A stretch of 64,000 bases of DNA, from positions 754,217 through 818,216 of the forward strand of contig VFFE01007486.1 of NCBI GenBank assembly GCA_008921705.1. Direction: 5' to 3'. The position numbers and the translations under genes were made by a program. Every line of letters begins with the position of its first letter. Position 1 is the stretch's first letter. Source of the DNA: Burhinus oedicnemus. Lineage: Eukaryota; Chordata; Aves; Charadriiformes; Burhinidae. The notes beneath the pieces were generated by a model. The model had not been told where the DNA came from. It saw nothing but the letters and a program-made list of their open reading frames with translations, and searched no databases. Shown one piece after another: positions 36,186-49,601 of the stretch.

Positions 36186-36954
36186 ACTATTCCATGTAAG
36201 TGTTCATAGTAAATATCTATTAAAAAACCCCTTCTTGTCTTGAATCATACCATTGATAATTCCAGAGTGTGCTAACTGCAAAGCAGCACAGGATATTTTC
36301 AGATAATGCCTTTTTGCATTCATGCTATCCTGTTCTAAGAGAAAAAAATAGTCTGCTAAGTTTGTTAGCATGAGGCAGATATCTAAGGATTTGTAAAGTA
36401 CTTGAATTCATATAATGGCATTTTCGAAAGCAATTGTGGAATTTTAGTTTTACAGCCAAAGTGAGTGCTGCAACAGGATTTCCAAGCACATGCACTCCCT
36501 CCTATAAACCAAGGCTTCTAAATTCAGTTCTACATTAATTTCAAGAACTAAGTTTTGAGAATCTTGCTAGAGGACAATTTTAAAATATCTATATATCTGA
36601 GAACAGAAATCTAAATAAGTTTAATTTTTATTCATTTTGATTTGTGGGGTTTTTTTTTGTTTAAATTTTACACTTTGGCAAACAATACTTTTGTTTATGC
36701 AAAAAATGAATGAGCATTGGAAGTGTTTATATGGGTATTTCATACCCCTTTCACTATAATGCTTGGTTTATTCTTAGATGAATTCTAGCATTAGATTGTA
36801 ATTAAGCCCATATACGGCTTGATCTACAGTTTAAATATGTTCTTGAATCTCTAGTTTGAAGGGAAAGGACATACAAGGATGGCAGAATAGATTTTGTTTG
36901 GATTTTCTACAGCTGTAATATAAAAAGAAGTTTCACATACAAAATTGGCTAAAT

Positions 36955-36980
36955 AATCCCTGAGTAAAAACTCAGGGATT
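36955..36980. repeat. 11-bp perfect inverted repeat, 4-nt loop
   Basis: AATCCCTGAGT (36,955-36,965) and ACTCAGGGATT (36,970-36,980) flank AAAA. It is a compact hairpin with no U-run afterwards that would suggest a transcription terminator. Confidence 0.95.
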
Positions 36981-37189
36981 TTCAAACTTTCAAATTTTGG
37001 TGTTTGATGGAGGACTTAGAACTCTAACTGACAACTAATGTGTATTAGGTTATTAGCTAGTTAAAAACTTTCTGGGAACCAACGAAGAAAGAGTAAGTGA
37101 AAAGGCTGCGTGAGGCAGAAACCTTCACCAGGAAATTCATACTCCTCCTAGTGAAGAACTCAGGACACTGATGACTCGGTAAAACATGC

Positions 37190-37262
37190 CTACGCACACT
37201 CACACATGCTCTCGCACACGCACACATGCATGCACACACTCACACACACATATACACACGCT
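37190..37262. repeat. Imperfect CA-rich microsatellite
   Basis: A mixture of CACA, CACTCA and CACATGCA units with interruptions, probably a degenerating dinucleotide repeat. Confidence 0.85.
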
Positions 37263-39394
37263 TCTTGTTCAGGAATAGTGATGCTTGATTGTCAAGTTTA
37301 GAGCCCAGAAAGTCTTTGGAGAGGTGAGGGCAATACCAGAGAAAATTATATTAGGAAGTGTAACAGTTTTAGCTGTGGATGAGGCTTGTCTGTAACAATT
37401 ACATAATTTAGACTAGAAGTGTTATTGTTCTACGAGTTGGACTGAGAAGAAGAGAGATTTGTTCTTTGTTGATTAGACTGTTAAACTGTTAATTGAACTA
37501 CCAATAAATTCTTAGACCTTCATATAAATGCTGTTTCCCTCTTTTGCAGATAGCAAGATTTTGCATGTAACAATGTTTGTCTCTTGGTTGCAAGACTAAA
37601 AAGTTTTAACTTTACTAACTTGCTTTTCTCTTGATATAGTCAGTCTTGATTCTGCTCAGCAATGATTTGAAAGCTGGAGAACAGCCTCTCGCCTCTATTT
37701 GTCCACAGGGTAAGCAGTATCTTGATGGTTGAGACATTCTCTTATCAAGAGAGATACATGTCTGAGAGAGACAGTTTTGGCACCCCAGCTCTAGGAAAGA
37801 ATCGGCAGAGGTTAGATTCATACAGGTAAAGTTGGTGTCACAACCTGTCGTGAACGGAAGCATCTATAGATGCTGTGGTCTGTGCTGGGAGCCTTGAGGA
37901 TCCTCTGTGTAATGCATAGACGATGACATCTAGCAGACTAAGCCCTACTGTGGACTTGGATTGTGTTCATGCCTTCTGCATTATCAGGGATTTAACTTTA
38001 GGGTCTTGAACTTAGTATTCCACAGCAGAAACCTCAGCTGAGTACAGGTGTTGCTGGCACCTCACCACTTCCACTACTCTTTACCACAGAAATCTGTAGT
38101 TCTTTGATGCTTTGACATAGAGAAAGATGTCAACCATATAAAATTTTATAGTGTACCAGGCTATAAAACATTCTATATGTTGACTTCAGTAGAAGCAAAG
38201 TAAAATTAATGACATCTACTAAAACACTTTCAGTGTAATTATTCAACATCTTTTTCTCAGTCTCTTAGTACAGTACATCATATTGTGAAGAACTTTCAGT
38301 TTGCTTATTTGCTTCTTGTGGTATCAAATATAGGAAACTCACATAAATAATTCCTTCAAAATAATCAGAGTCAACAGAGCATTTACAAGTGATTAAGGTG
38401 AATTAAATTTCATTGTATGCTGCAGTCCTAAACAAATTTCATACTCACCTGAGTCTGTTTCACAGCAAATCAATAATACTAAAGACTTTATTTGAACAGA
38501 CAGTATATAGTTTCCTATTCCTGTTCAGTGTGCATATGAAACTATCAACTTCAGTTAATGAGAAATTTTCCATAAACATTGATGGGTGGAAACGTTTTCT
38601 TTCCTGTAAGTGACTTTGCGGTCTTGCATCTGCCATCAGCTAAGACACTTGAATATTAAGGGGCACTGTCCAACACCCGAGAAAGCCTTTCATGGTTTTC
38701 AGTGGTCTTTGGGCAAGTACTCAGTGATTCAGTACAAACTAAACTACTGCCAGTCTGTTTTCAGGTTTCATTGCACAGCTATCTGTCGGATTAAAAAGTT
38801 AAAATAACCTCCACTGTAGACATTATTAAATATTCATGTGATACCAGTGCTGAATCAAGTGAAACCATGAAATATACAGCAAAGGTAATAGCATACCACT
38901 GCCAGAATCCACGCTTTTCTTGGGAATCAGCATGTCTATAGTTCGTGTCTTTTTTATCTCAGGGTGCCATTAATTCCTGCCCATCAAGAGGTCTTCAGAA
39001 ACCATCAATGTTCTAAAAGATTTTCTTAAGGAACAAAAGAGGGATAATAATGTCCAAATGGTACACAGATGTCAGTGGGTAAAATAACTGATGAGGAAAT
39101 ACTGGAAGATTCTAAAATTTCCTATGCGGTTGTCAGTGAGTGATTTGAGTTTATGAGCCATCTTGCATTCATGCATTCAAAGAGAATGTTCCCAAGTGGT
39201 AATATGTATTGAAGAATTTCACAGGAAGATGTGAAAATAAAGATATCTTCAAATAGTAACATCAATGTAACAGAGACTACAGTATTAAAAATATGTGGAG
39301 CAAATTTCCCATAATAAGTGAGATATCAGAATCTGCTGGTCTGTCAGCTGAATACAACACTTTGGGAGTGCAAGGAAGAGCAAGGTGCTCCTCT

Positions 39395-39640
39395 GCCTGA
39401 GTTTTGTTTTGGGTATGCATCTCCAGCCCTGTCTCTGGCCCTGCGTCATGGATAGGCCTTGGCCCTGTGTTGTAAGCTGTCTCCTGCACCCCTTGTCTGC
39501 CGCATGCAGCCTTGTGTCTGGCCCTGTCTCCTGGATGGACATTGGCCTCATGCTGTAGCCTTATCTTCAGCCTGGTGTCTGGCCCTGTCTACTTTTCCTC
39601 CAGGCTGGATTCCATGGAAGGTCTCTGGACCCTCTCCATT
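39395..39640. repeat. GC-rich degenerate tandem repeat
   Basis: The core word TSTCTGGCCCTG occurs at about 39,432, 39,515 and 39,576, each followed by a similar TGGAT(A)GG...TTGGCC...TGCTGTAGC-like stretch, giving units of about 83 and 61 bp. The block is C/T/G-rich in an AT-rich setting and supports overlapping open frames on both strands, as expected of repeats without stop codons. It may be a minisatellite or part of an unrecognised LTR. The less repetitive GC-rich flank runs on to about 39,830. Confidence 0.55.
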
Positions 39641-39830
39641 TCTTGCTTGTCTCTGCCTGGTGATGGACCCCCTTGCTAGCACCTGGCTCTACCTGCTGTG
39701 TTCAGTCCATGTCAGACTGTGTCCTGTTGATGAGGACACAACTCCAGGTGGAGCCACCCTCCATTCTTGGCTTGTCCACTCTCGAGGAGCAGCCCTGCTC
39801 TTGCTGCTTTTTGACACACACATTTAAAGC

Positions 39831-42800
39831 TGCATCTTATTGGAAAGGTTAGAGCTCTAGTGAAGAGTAATGAGTACTTTTATTGTTATGCACAGGCAAG
39901 CACAGGATTCGTATGAAGATTTAAGCACAGAGAAGTCGCAGAGCATCGTGTGGCACTACAAGTAAAAGGGCAATTTGTATATCCAGAGTGGAAAAATAGA
40001 GCAGCTATATTTAATGACAACTGATGAAAAATAGTATAAGAAAAAAAAATTAAGGATAACATAATCGGTGAATTTCACTTTGTGCATATGACTAGAACTT
40101 GGCTTTTGTACTCTTTGAAAAAAAAAAAAAAGAGGGGGTTCAATTAAAACCCTCTGGCATCTGGTTTATTTATGCATTCTGGAAGCACTGGGAATCTTGA
40201 AAACATTTTTAATTGTAATCTTTTCTGAGCTGAGCAGGAAGAAAAATTCAACATGAAAAATCCAATTTTTAATGTTTTGTTTTCAATCATGTCACATTAA
40301 CTGATCCAGATTGTTTATTATAAACATAATCTTGGGTTTGCAAACATATAACAAAATGAATTTATCTTTTCCAGAATTCATTTTAATCTGCATGTGTTAG
40401 TTTTTTAATGGCTAGGCATAAATATATTTCTATTGTGTTCTAAACAAATAGAATTCAGTTTATACCACTCACTTTCCTTCCCTTAGTAAAATCCTTATGC
40501 ACCAGCACCTGCTTCTGACAGTGTAAGCAAGATGAAGCACAGCTGGAATTTGCAGCCATAAATGAAATAGACTGAAGGTTCAGTGTGGCTGCAAAGGAGA
40601 TACTATCCTGCAGTTTATTGCATTCTGAGCCAGGGAACACGGCCTTTATAGCACTATTACCAATGAATTTTAAATCACTCCAAAGTTCAAACTTCACTGA
40701 AGCATCACATTGTATGTTGAAATCAGATGACCATTTTGGCTGGCAAATGCCATCTATATTTCAGAAAACATCCATGTTCTAATCAAAAATGAATTAAAAG
40801 ACATGGAAACTTCAAGCACCATTTGTCATCTGAAACTCATGTTCATTAATATGCCTCATATCTGTAACTCCGAGAAAAGCTAAGTCAATTCCCAAATTAC
40901 CATAACATTCAAAACTAAACAGTAATGCATTTTAAAATGAGTGTATTGAAAATTGAATGCCAACTGAAAATAAATGATGGTACCTTTTAAAATTAAATTA
41001 CAACAGACTTTTTTCTTTGTCCTTTCCCCTGTTGTCATCTTCAGTTAGTCTAGCTGTCCAATTCTTACCATATTTACCCTATGATAAGAAGGGCTTAGAA
41101 TATAAAAGACAAAAACACTACATAATTTTTCATAATTAAATACTTAACCTGTTATAAAAAATCCATTAGATAGAAAGGAGTTTCTTAATTTTTCTGTTTT
41201 CTTGTGGTTCTTTCATTACATTCACCCCAATGAAATTTCACACACATAGCTGGTTTTTTTTATTTGACCTTGTCCATAAATATTCTTATTTGATATGTCT
41301 GTATAGACTGTTTACAGGGCTTGTACAGCTAAATATAGGTATTTTTTGTAAGCTTGGTATACATTTAAAAACAAATTAATAAAAATTGTTGGTAAAAACA
41401 AACTGACAGAGCAGTACAGTTTTTCATTATGAAAATTTGGATGTGGGCAGGGAAAAGTAAGTAACTCTCAAAAAAGAAATCCAAACCAGATATTGATTAA
41501 ATTATGATACTGAAAATTAAGGAGTTTTTTCATCTGTGTTAAAATACTTCCTTTTTGCTGAGGTTATTCTCAAAATATTTCCAATCAAATATCAAAACAT
41601 AAAAAAAAATCCAACCCCTGAATACCTGACAATAAAATTTAGTAAAATGAGAATGGGGTTGTAAATTCCAGGAAAGTGGGAACTGTAGGCCAGGTTTTTT
41701 AAACTCTAAATAGGAGATAGCTGCATTACAGATTTATGAAGTCCCACTAATTACTTTTCTACATTTTTAGATGTCTAAATTTTTTAAACTTTCCCAGTAT
41801 TTTTATATTTTACTTGCATAGTGCCTAGCACAGTGTAACTCTCATTACTATTTCATGTCTACAAAGTATGTAAAGAATGAAAATAAGCTGTTTTGATTAT
41901 TATTTATGAAAGATTATTTTGGGGAATCTCATTCTTTCCATGTTCTTCAGTTGCCGTTTCCATTTCCACTTAATAGATTGTATCTGCTTGTACTATGAGA
42001 TTGGCAGATGTTGTTTGGCTGGTGTCATAGTCAAGCAATAATCATTTTAGACTACTTTGGCACTTCAGCATAGAACATCTTTCTTTATTTGGCAACTTTC
42101 TGTTTTTCATTGTGTGCCACATTTTTAAATGCAACCTCTAATTTTGCACTGGCAATCAATTACAGATGCAAGTAACAGGAGTATTTAGATGTCCAAATAC
42201 CTGATTGCAGGCACAAATCATGTAGTTAAGTTCTAAATGCTATTGATTGTGACCACAAAATGAGTGCTTTAGTTGAAGTCCCCTTTGCATGTTTGACCCA
42301 GAAAATCCAGACGCTATTTAAAATAAACAAAACATTATTTCTTATGTTTAAAACTTATGCCTCCACATTGCAAATGTCTATTCTTTTTTTTAGGTTTTTT
42401 TGGCTATTCTCACAAAATGCCTATTTGATGTGGTTTTCTGGTAGTTGTACCTCATGGACATTTAGTAATAGAGAGTTACTGAGATTTTAATGGCTGAACA
42501 AATACAATGATAATGCTTTCTTCTCTTTGACCACAAGTCACAAAAACTACCAAATTGTCTCTAGGTAAAATTCTTCCTTTTTTCTGTGGGAATTTTACCA
42601 GAAAAAGGACTGCGAAGCTGAGGCCTTCTAATAAAATTTAACTGAAGTAAAATATATGTGCAATAGAAAATGTCTTTCTATTCTTTGTTTTTGCCACCTT
42701 CCTCCCTGTAAGTAGCTACCATGCTTGAACTGGAATCTGAATTGTATCTTGTTGCTTTAGACATAAAAATGCTTTTCTGAGCAGAAATTATCAATCATGC

Positions 42801-45800
42801 TGAATTATGTGGATGATCGTTGTTGTGTACAAACATCCGGTAAGAAATATGTTGAGGCCAACACATTTTCCTTGTCAACTCAAACAAATGATTTTCAACC
42901 CAGGTCTCCAGAAGTAAAAGGCTTTAAGTGCACTAATCCACTGGGTCACTGAGAGACTGAAAGAAATTATGGCTGTTACACATTTTTAACCGTAAGAAAT
43001 GGTAGACAGACTTTTTTTTTTACATGTATAGTGACTGTTATGAAATAAATATGCACGTGCCATTTGGTAGACAAAAGATTAATGGGAGACAAGTCCTCGA
43101 GTCAGCATTTATGGGCTTGAAAAAGGTAATTGTCCAATTACAGACTTCCTGAAATGGCTTTGGTCTTATGGGGCATGCCCTGGGGAAAAGTCAGAGGATT
43201 GCCACAATAGATTAGCTTAGAATTTGGCTTCTATATCTTACTTTGACAAGAAACAGGCATTGGAAATTCTGTTGCTCTGCCGTACGTTCACTAATTCTGA
43301 GAAAGCTATTCCAACTCAACTCTCCTAGGAATACTAACTCCTGGTAATCAGTGTAAAAGTAGGACTTCAAATGTTACAGATGACTTTTCGTCTGTGTTTT
43401 AAACCTTCTCCAATTTTCTGGGATGGCAGAATTTGAACTGTGAATCTTACCCCTTCCTAATAATTTTTCTTACAGGAAGTTAACATAAAACTAATATTTT
43501 TGTTTTAAGCACAATAAAAAACCAACACAGGGCAAGGATTTCTTTTGTTCGTCTTTGGGTTTTGGGGTTTTGGGGATTTTTTAGATGCAGTAAGTATTGC
43601 TTAGGAGATGTATCCACAAACCATAATAAAAGTATAAATATCTCATAAGAAATCTGATAAAAACAATGTTTATACCTCTTTTAAATTTCTACATTTCCAC
43701 AATACAGGGTTTATTTCACAGTCCTTCAAATGAGTCTTTAAATGATGAAAATTTAGCTAAATATTATCCCAATTATGAAAATTAATAAAACACGCTTATT
43801 AATTATTTTTTAATTACTGTAGAAGGGCCTGCCTACTGCCTAGAACAGTCTGACATGAGGTGAAACTGCTCTTTCTAACCTAGAAATTTCATACTGAGGG
43901 TAACAAAATCTAAAAAGCCACATGTACAAGGCCACTGGAATTTTGTTTAGCTTGAAACGAAAACACTTTTTCCCTTAAAAATGTCTGCATAACTTTACAG
44001 ATAATTGGAGCTGATGTAGAGGGCACATCACTGCACTTGTAAAGTAAATCCAGTATGGTCTAGGGAAAAAAACTGAAGTGAATGAATGTTCATTCTTTGC
44101 TAAATTTTGCCGTATAAGACCTCAGCTCTCAGAAATGTATATGCATATTTAATTTAATGCACATGAATTCTATTTTTAAGGTTTCTTTCAAAAAAGCCAT
44201 ATCCGCTATGAAGTAGGCAATCTTTCCCTTTTAATTCTGGACAGAATGGTGACTCTTTAAGTTTTATCACACAGGTGGACAAGCATAGAGGCTTTTGCCA
44301 GCTCACAGTATTTCAGCTCTTAAGCACATTTAACTACAGAAGCATTTCAGTGGATCCAACAGGTAATTCGGTCTTGGACTTCAACTACTCTACCGTTAAA
44401 CTTCTCCCACATTATATTGTTTGCTCATAGCACTGTCAGTCAAATTACAGACATAAGGTTTTTGTTTCATGTAACTCCAGCTGCTTAAAAATCAGGAGCA
44501 AAGCTTAAGCTGATCATGGGGTTCCAGCTGTCATTGCAGAGAAAGGTAGGCACTCTGCCAATGTGTCTTTTGATCTCAGATACCTCCCTACAGAAAGGAA
44601 GGATTTCCCCACTGAAGAAGCCTCTGTCTCTCCTTGAACAGGTGAGAAAAACCGGATTTTAGGTTTAGATCAAATAAACCACTTTTAAACTATTTTCATG
44701 CAAGAATTTAAAACAAAGGATTAAAGTGCTGCTCAGACTCATCTGAAGAGCTTTCCCTCTGATACAGCACATTCACTCTGATCCTTGGTTGAGAAAATAA
44801 AACAAGTCATCAGTACTCATTCTTTGAATGACCTTTAAGCTAAACCTTTTATTCTTTCTAATTGTAATTAACAAACAGATAGCTTCTGAGTGTTTCTTTG
44901 CAGCTGCTTTTTCTTGTTCTCTGTTTCAAGTGAATACAATTAAAACAGTGTCCATTTTCCATTCAGAAACAGTAAATGAAGATGAACTTCAGATGAAATG
45001 AATGAAATCATACCTCACAAAAAAGATGACAATAGTCTCTGATGGTGTGTTTCCTGTCACTTTAAGTTGTCAAGCAATTGGAACGGAAATCTTAAAAAGA
45101 CTCAATTCTAATTGATTCACAAAGCTGTGCTCAAAAGTAAGTGGTGAAACATTACAAAACCTAAGTGAGAATTAATTCTACAACACATATTAGTTCATAA
45201 TCAGATGAAAGGACAAACACCTTCATTTTTAATACTTACCTCCACTTTAACTGAACTTGTTAGTTACCACGTACCGAAGTATTAGTCTAGAGTGCAACAT
45301 AGAGAGGAAAATAAAAAGTAGACAAAAATGGAAACCTCTTAGTTGCAAGGAAATCCCAGGCTTTCCAAACATAACGCTTGTGTCTTTTCAAACTCTGAGC
45401 AGAAAAATGTCAAAGTTAATGTTCAATTTCAGATAATTTTGTGGACAAGTAATTTTCATTATTCAGCTATTGAAGAAGGTCACTTAAGTCGGTAATCAGA
45501 ATAATTAAATTACCTCCCCAGAAGTCCCTGTACTAGACCATGTTCAATAGTATTCACTTAGGTCATATTATGTGCATGAATATCACTGAGTACATATCCT
45601 GAAGTATCTTTTTTTTAAATCAAAAAAAGACATCCATTGGTTACAAATTGCAATGGCTGTGAAAACTTTCATACCTACAAGGTGATGGATATTCACTTAG
45701 CAGCAGACATGGCCCAGGAATGAGTGCAACAGGTCGATTCTCTTAAATGAAACTTAGTATGCGTGAAAGGTAGCAGCCTTGTAGCTGTGCTCCTGGCATG

Positions 45801-48299
45801 CAGTTACACCGCTTTCCTGAACTGTGCCATTCTGCTCTGCATGTCGGTTTTAATCCAAAATAACCTAGAAGAAGAGCTTATCAGGAAAATACAATTTCCA
45901 TGAGCAATCATTTTGTTCCTACTGTCTGACAAAGACAAAGAACATGCATGGCCATAGTGGCACTAGCAATGCACTTACATACTAGCACTTAACAAAGATT
46001 CCCAATTTATTTCATATGAGAAGAGTAAAATAAAGCGGTCTGTAAATGTAAAACAAGCCAAGAACTGAAAACAGATTTCCCAAATCTGAGCTCTGCATGA
46101 TCCTAAAGATAGCCTTTCTTTCCTTTCGCAATGCCTTAAAACCTACAAATTCACTCACAAGAAATTGCTGTTCATTCAACATGTTTTATAAGACTTTTGT
46201 AGTATGAGTTAGGATTTGGATTTTAATTTCAAGATGTAGCCTATAAAATTGAGAGAACGTAGTAAGTAACATGGCTTTCTGCTAGGCTAGACGGCTGATT
46301 CAGTGGCCCCCTGTAACCTCTTTAGTGGTTGCTACAAGTGTGGAGGAGGTCCTGGATTTCTCTTGAAACACTACACAAGGAAATTAAGGCATTAAATGAT
46401 TACTTTTACATTACAAGGGACAGATGACTCAAACATTACATAGAAAAGGTGGGAAAACTATTAACTTCACAAGTTTAAGTGGAAATTTCCAAACAAATGT
46501 CAGCTTTTAAATCACCTCGTTCTGATATGCTTATGTTCATTTGCATTGTTTTATAATTAGTAATAGTATTTATTATTATCATCAGGTGTTTTACACTTCA
46601 GAGTGCATGACACATCTGAGAGTTATGGTTTCCAGCTTTACAGGGATTCCAATTTATCATTTCTTAATTGCCTGCTTGGAACAAAATCAAGGCAATTTCC
46701 CTTCCCATCTGACCAAAATAGCATTCGTCAGCCTTGATCTTCAGGATCCAGTGTTTGAAAGAAGAATATTATCAGCCAAAGAGCTCAACAGAAGAACCTT
46801 GCAAGGTACATGAAAGATGTTGCTAGAGCCAGTTGATCTTAAATTCACAAAAAAAAAGGTAAGTGGAACAGGGAAGGAAAGTGAAAAATCATTTTTATAA
46901 TAAGCAAAAATGTTTTCTTAAGAAGAAAAACTACATGTAAATATTTTAATAATAAGTATCTTAGGTTTTCAGAAAAGCAAAAGTTTAATCTTCCAGAGCA
47001 GTGAATAAGGTTAGTTTGTTTTTGGAAAAAAGTTTAATGCAATGCAATTAATATTTTTAGCGTAAAAAATAGAAGCCCTAGAGCAAAACCTAAATGAAAA
47101 ATTTTAAGGAAAGAGGAATAAGAAATACAATCCTATCCATAATCTCCTATCACAAAGGAACAACAATGAAAAAGAAAGTTTGAGGAAACAAAGCATTTAC
47201 CTTATAAAATGGGTAACTCTCTAAAAGGACACATCAAAAGAATTCAAATCAGTTGAGGAAGACTAATTCTTTAAGAAACTGCACGATGATATCCACATCA
47301 AAAGAAATACTCAGATGCTTAATGTTAAGCACGTACTAAAGTGATGCGCTGCATTAGAGCTTTGAATGTCCATACCATAACAATATCGTAACACAGAGAA
47401 GCTACATCACGGTTGCTTATGATAAAGATCGTGTTTTACAATGCAGTGGTGCTTTCCAAATTGCTTTATCACTCAGAGGAAAACTGTGAATCTGAATGTT
47501 ATATGAACACACTAGGCAGCTTCCAGATTAAATGCTCTCAGCCACTTACATCTGAAAACTGGCAAGATTAAATAACCAGCGTTAACAGCAATTTTCCAGT
47601 ACTGGAGAATACTGGTCTCATTAACGTGATTGCAGTAACTTGAAAAGATTAATTATAAAAAGCTATTCATATAAATGTTTTTTTAAAAGGCATATGAATA
47701 AACTTATACAATAAAAAGCGAAACTGTTGCTTTTTTGTGAATTGCCTTCTGGAAAGCACAGATGCAGTGCTGTGTTAAGCATTGCACATGCTCATGGAAA
47801 TAACTTCCAGTAGTGCAGTATTGACAGGGAACCTTTGGAAACCATTGCTACCAGGCTAACTGAAGACAAACAACAAAAGATGGATTGAAATTTTTTGAAA
47901 ATATCAGGCTTTCTAACTGCAAAATAAAGGGCAAACTTCTGCAGCAGTCACTGCCTGTGCATCAACTTAACTACTGATGCAAGTTCTTAGGCCGTGGCAG
48001 GCTCTTGAGGGACCAAAATGAACTAAGAAGTCAAGAACAGGTTTGCAAAAACTCAACATTTTCTCTGTAAGTGTGATAATCGTCATGTCTTTTTCCGTAT
48101 CTTCCCTATATTTCATCCAAACTTTAACCTGTTTTCTTATACTCAGGTGATCTTGAGGCTGGAACTTTGCACAGGATTCTTTTTTAGGAAAGGACGTGCC
48201 TGCAACTTTTTTCCTTTCTTTTTTGTTTGTTTCATTTTATTCTGTTCTTTTGTGTGTGTATGTGTTTGAGCTCCCAGGTGGTGTTTTCTCTCTCTCTTT
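39831..48299. other. Eight kilobases of AT-rich DNA, no firm feature
   Basis: No LINE or LTR was recognised. Points of note are a G/T run with three G-tracts (43,557-43,575), a 14-bp TAATTG/CAATTA palindrome (43,127-43,140), and one exon-like open segment (46,586-46,805). The rest is AT-rich single-copy-looking DNA. Confidence 0.45.
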
Positions 48300-48620
48300 T
48301 TTTTTCTTCACTACCAGATTCATTATTCTGCATTAAGCTGCATTGAACTACATTTGTCATCTATTAGTCCTGTTACTGTCTGCATTGTTCCTCATTATTT
48401 ACTGTTCTTCCTAATTTAGAATCACATGGAAATCTTGCTTTCAAAAGCATTATCTAATTCATTTATATGAATAAAAATAATAGAGGACACAGTACTAGTG
48501 CTTGCAATGGCAGCATCTCACTAATAACTTCTGTCTGATTTAGGACAGAACAGCTTCGACTTCTTTTGTCCTCTTGCAGAAATTCACTTTACTGAGTTTC
48601 TGTGCTGTATTTCTGGTGTG
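48300..48620 (-). mobile_element. Probable ancient LINE relic (CR1/L3-like)
   Basis: On the plus strand, gcattaagctgcattgaact (48,332-48,351), the tatgaataaaaataatagag region (48,465-48,485) and agtactagtgcttgcaatgg (48,491-48,510) follow the order of an old CR1-type ORF2 read backwards through the F-A-D-D and upstream RT blocks (aatatgttgaacagnac ... ccnagnacagaccc in the family). Decay is heavy and the match is from memory only. Confidence 0.3.
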
Positions 48621-49595
48621 TTTTAGGGGTTAAGCTTTGAAAGAGAACTTATACAATTGTGTCCTAAGCCAGGTCCTGTCTTTCTCATATGTACCTGCAG
48701 AAGTATGTCCTTTCACTTCTTAAAGAAAAGCAACAATTTTCAGACTCTTGGATACCTGTAATGCAGAAATTGAAATAAAGGAGAAAGGAATTCCAGTGAG
48801 TTAGTGAACAGAAAGATTTTTATTTCTTTGGGACCATAAGGTCCATTCATAACATCAAACATTGTACTTGTCATTAAAAAAACAGCATTTCTCATCAGTT
48901 CCTCTTACTAGCTTTACCTGTATTAACAATGTGAAATAACTATCTGCCAGCATGGGAAAGTTGGCAAACTGTGCCTGTGTTAGATGAACAGTGTAACAAT
49001 ATTTGAGCTGTTTATTTATACATTATATTATGTAGACCTGTAAATATTCCATGTAGCAAATTTCCCAAGCCAAATTTACTCTGACTTGTTTCACAGGGTT
49101 TGAACTGCAACATATTTTGGTCCTACTTTTCTTTGGTGCAGTGCTGTGTTTTAATTAATTTGTTCACCAAACTTTCAGTTATTTTCTGTGTTGTTTAGAT
49201 AAGGTAGATTTTTATTTGATAACTTTTAAAAAGCAGGAGTCTTTTAGGGAGCTCTCCATATGGTTTGCTGTCCATAGAAGTATATGGTAAAATGTAGCTA
49301 CTACAGTGGGAGGTGTTCTCACCTGCTTTGTCAAGGAAGGCTAGGTTCTGTTTCACAGTCTTCTGGAGAATCCTGATATATGTTACAAAAACAAATTTTA
49401 AACGTAAACATAGTAAAATATTCTGCAGTACCTGCCAAATATTATGGGTTTTAAAGCTGGCTGTATTTTGATGGTGGGTTTTAGTACCTCTTGCATGAAG
49501 TGAACAACAAATTCATATTAACAAGCAAGAATAACAAACTTTTTGCTGTACTTTCTAGGAATTTTCTAATTTGCAAAGTTTTTAAGACAGATTTT
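48621..49595. other. No feature recognised
   Basis: AT-rich DNA between an old LINE relic and a solo LTR. No coding signal. Confidence 0.5.
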
Positions 49596-49601
49596 AAAAG
49601 G

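Larger units (their letters stand above)
36186..39394. other. No gene recognised
   Basis: AT-rich DNA. It contains an 11-bp hairpin (36,955-36,980) and an imperfect CA/CACTCA repeat (37,190-37,262). Confidence 0.5.

Noticed and set aside
39277..39827. Open frames of 70-122 codons
   Set aside because: They follow from the GC-rich repeat block, which lacks stop codons. The translation is C/P/L/S-rich low-complexity text.
42895..42970. tRNA-like or SINE-like text near ctttaagtgcactaatccac
   Set aside because: No A-box/B-box pair with proper spacing and no cloverleaf folding by eye.
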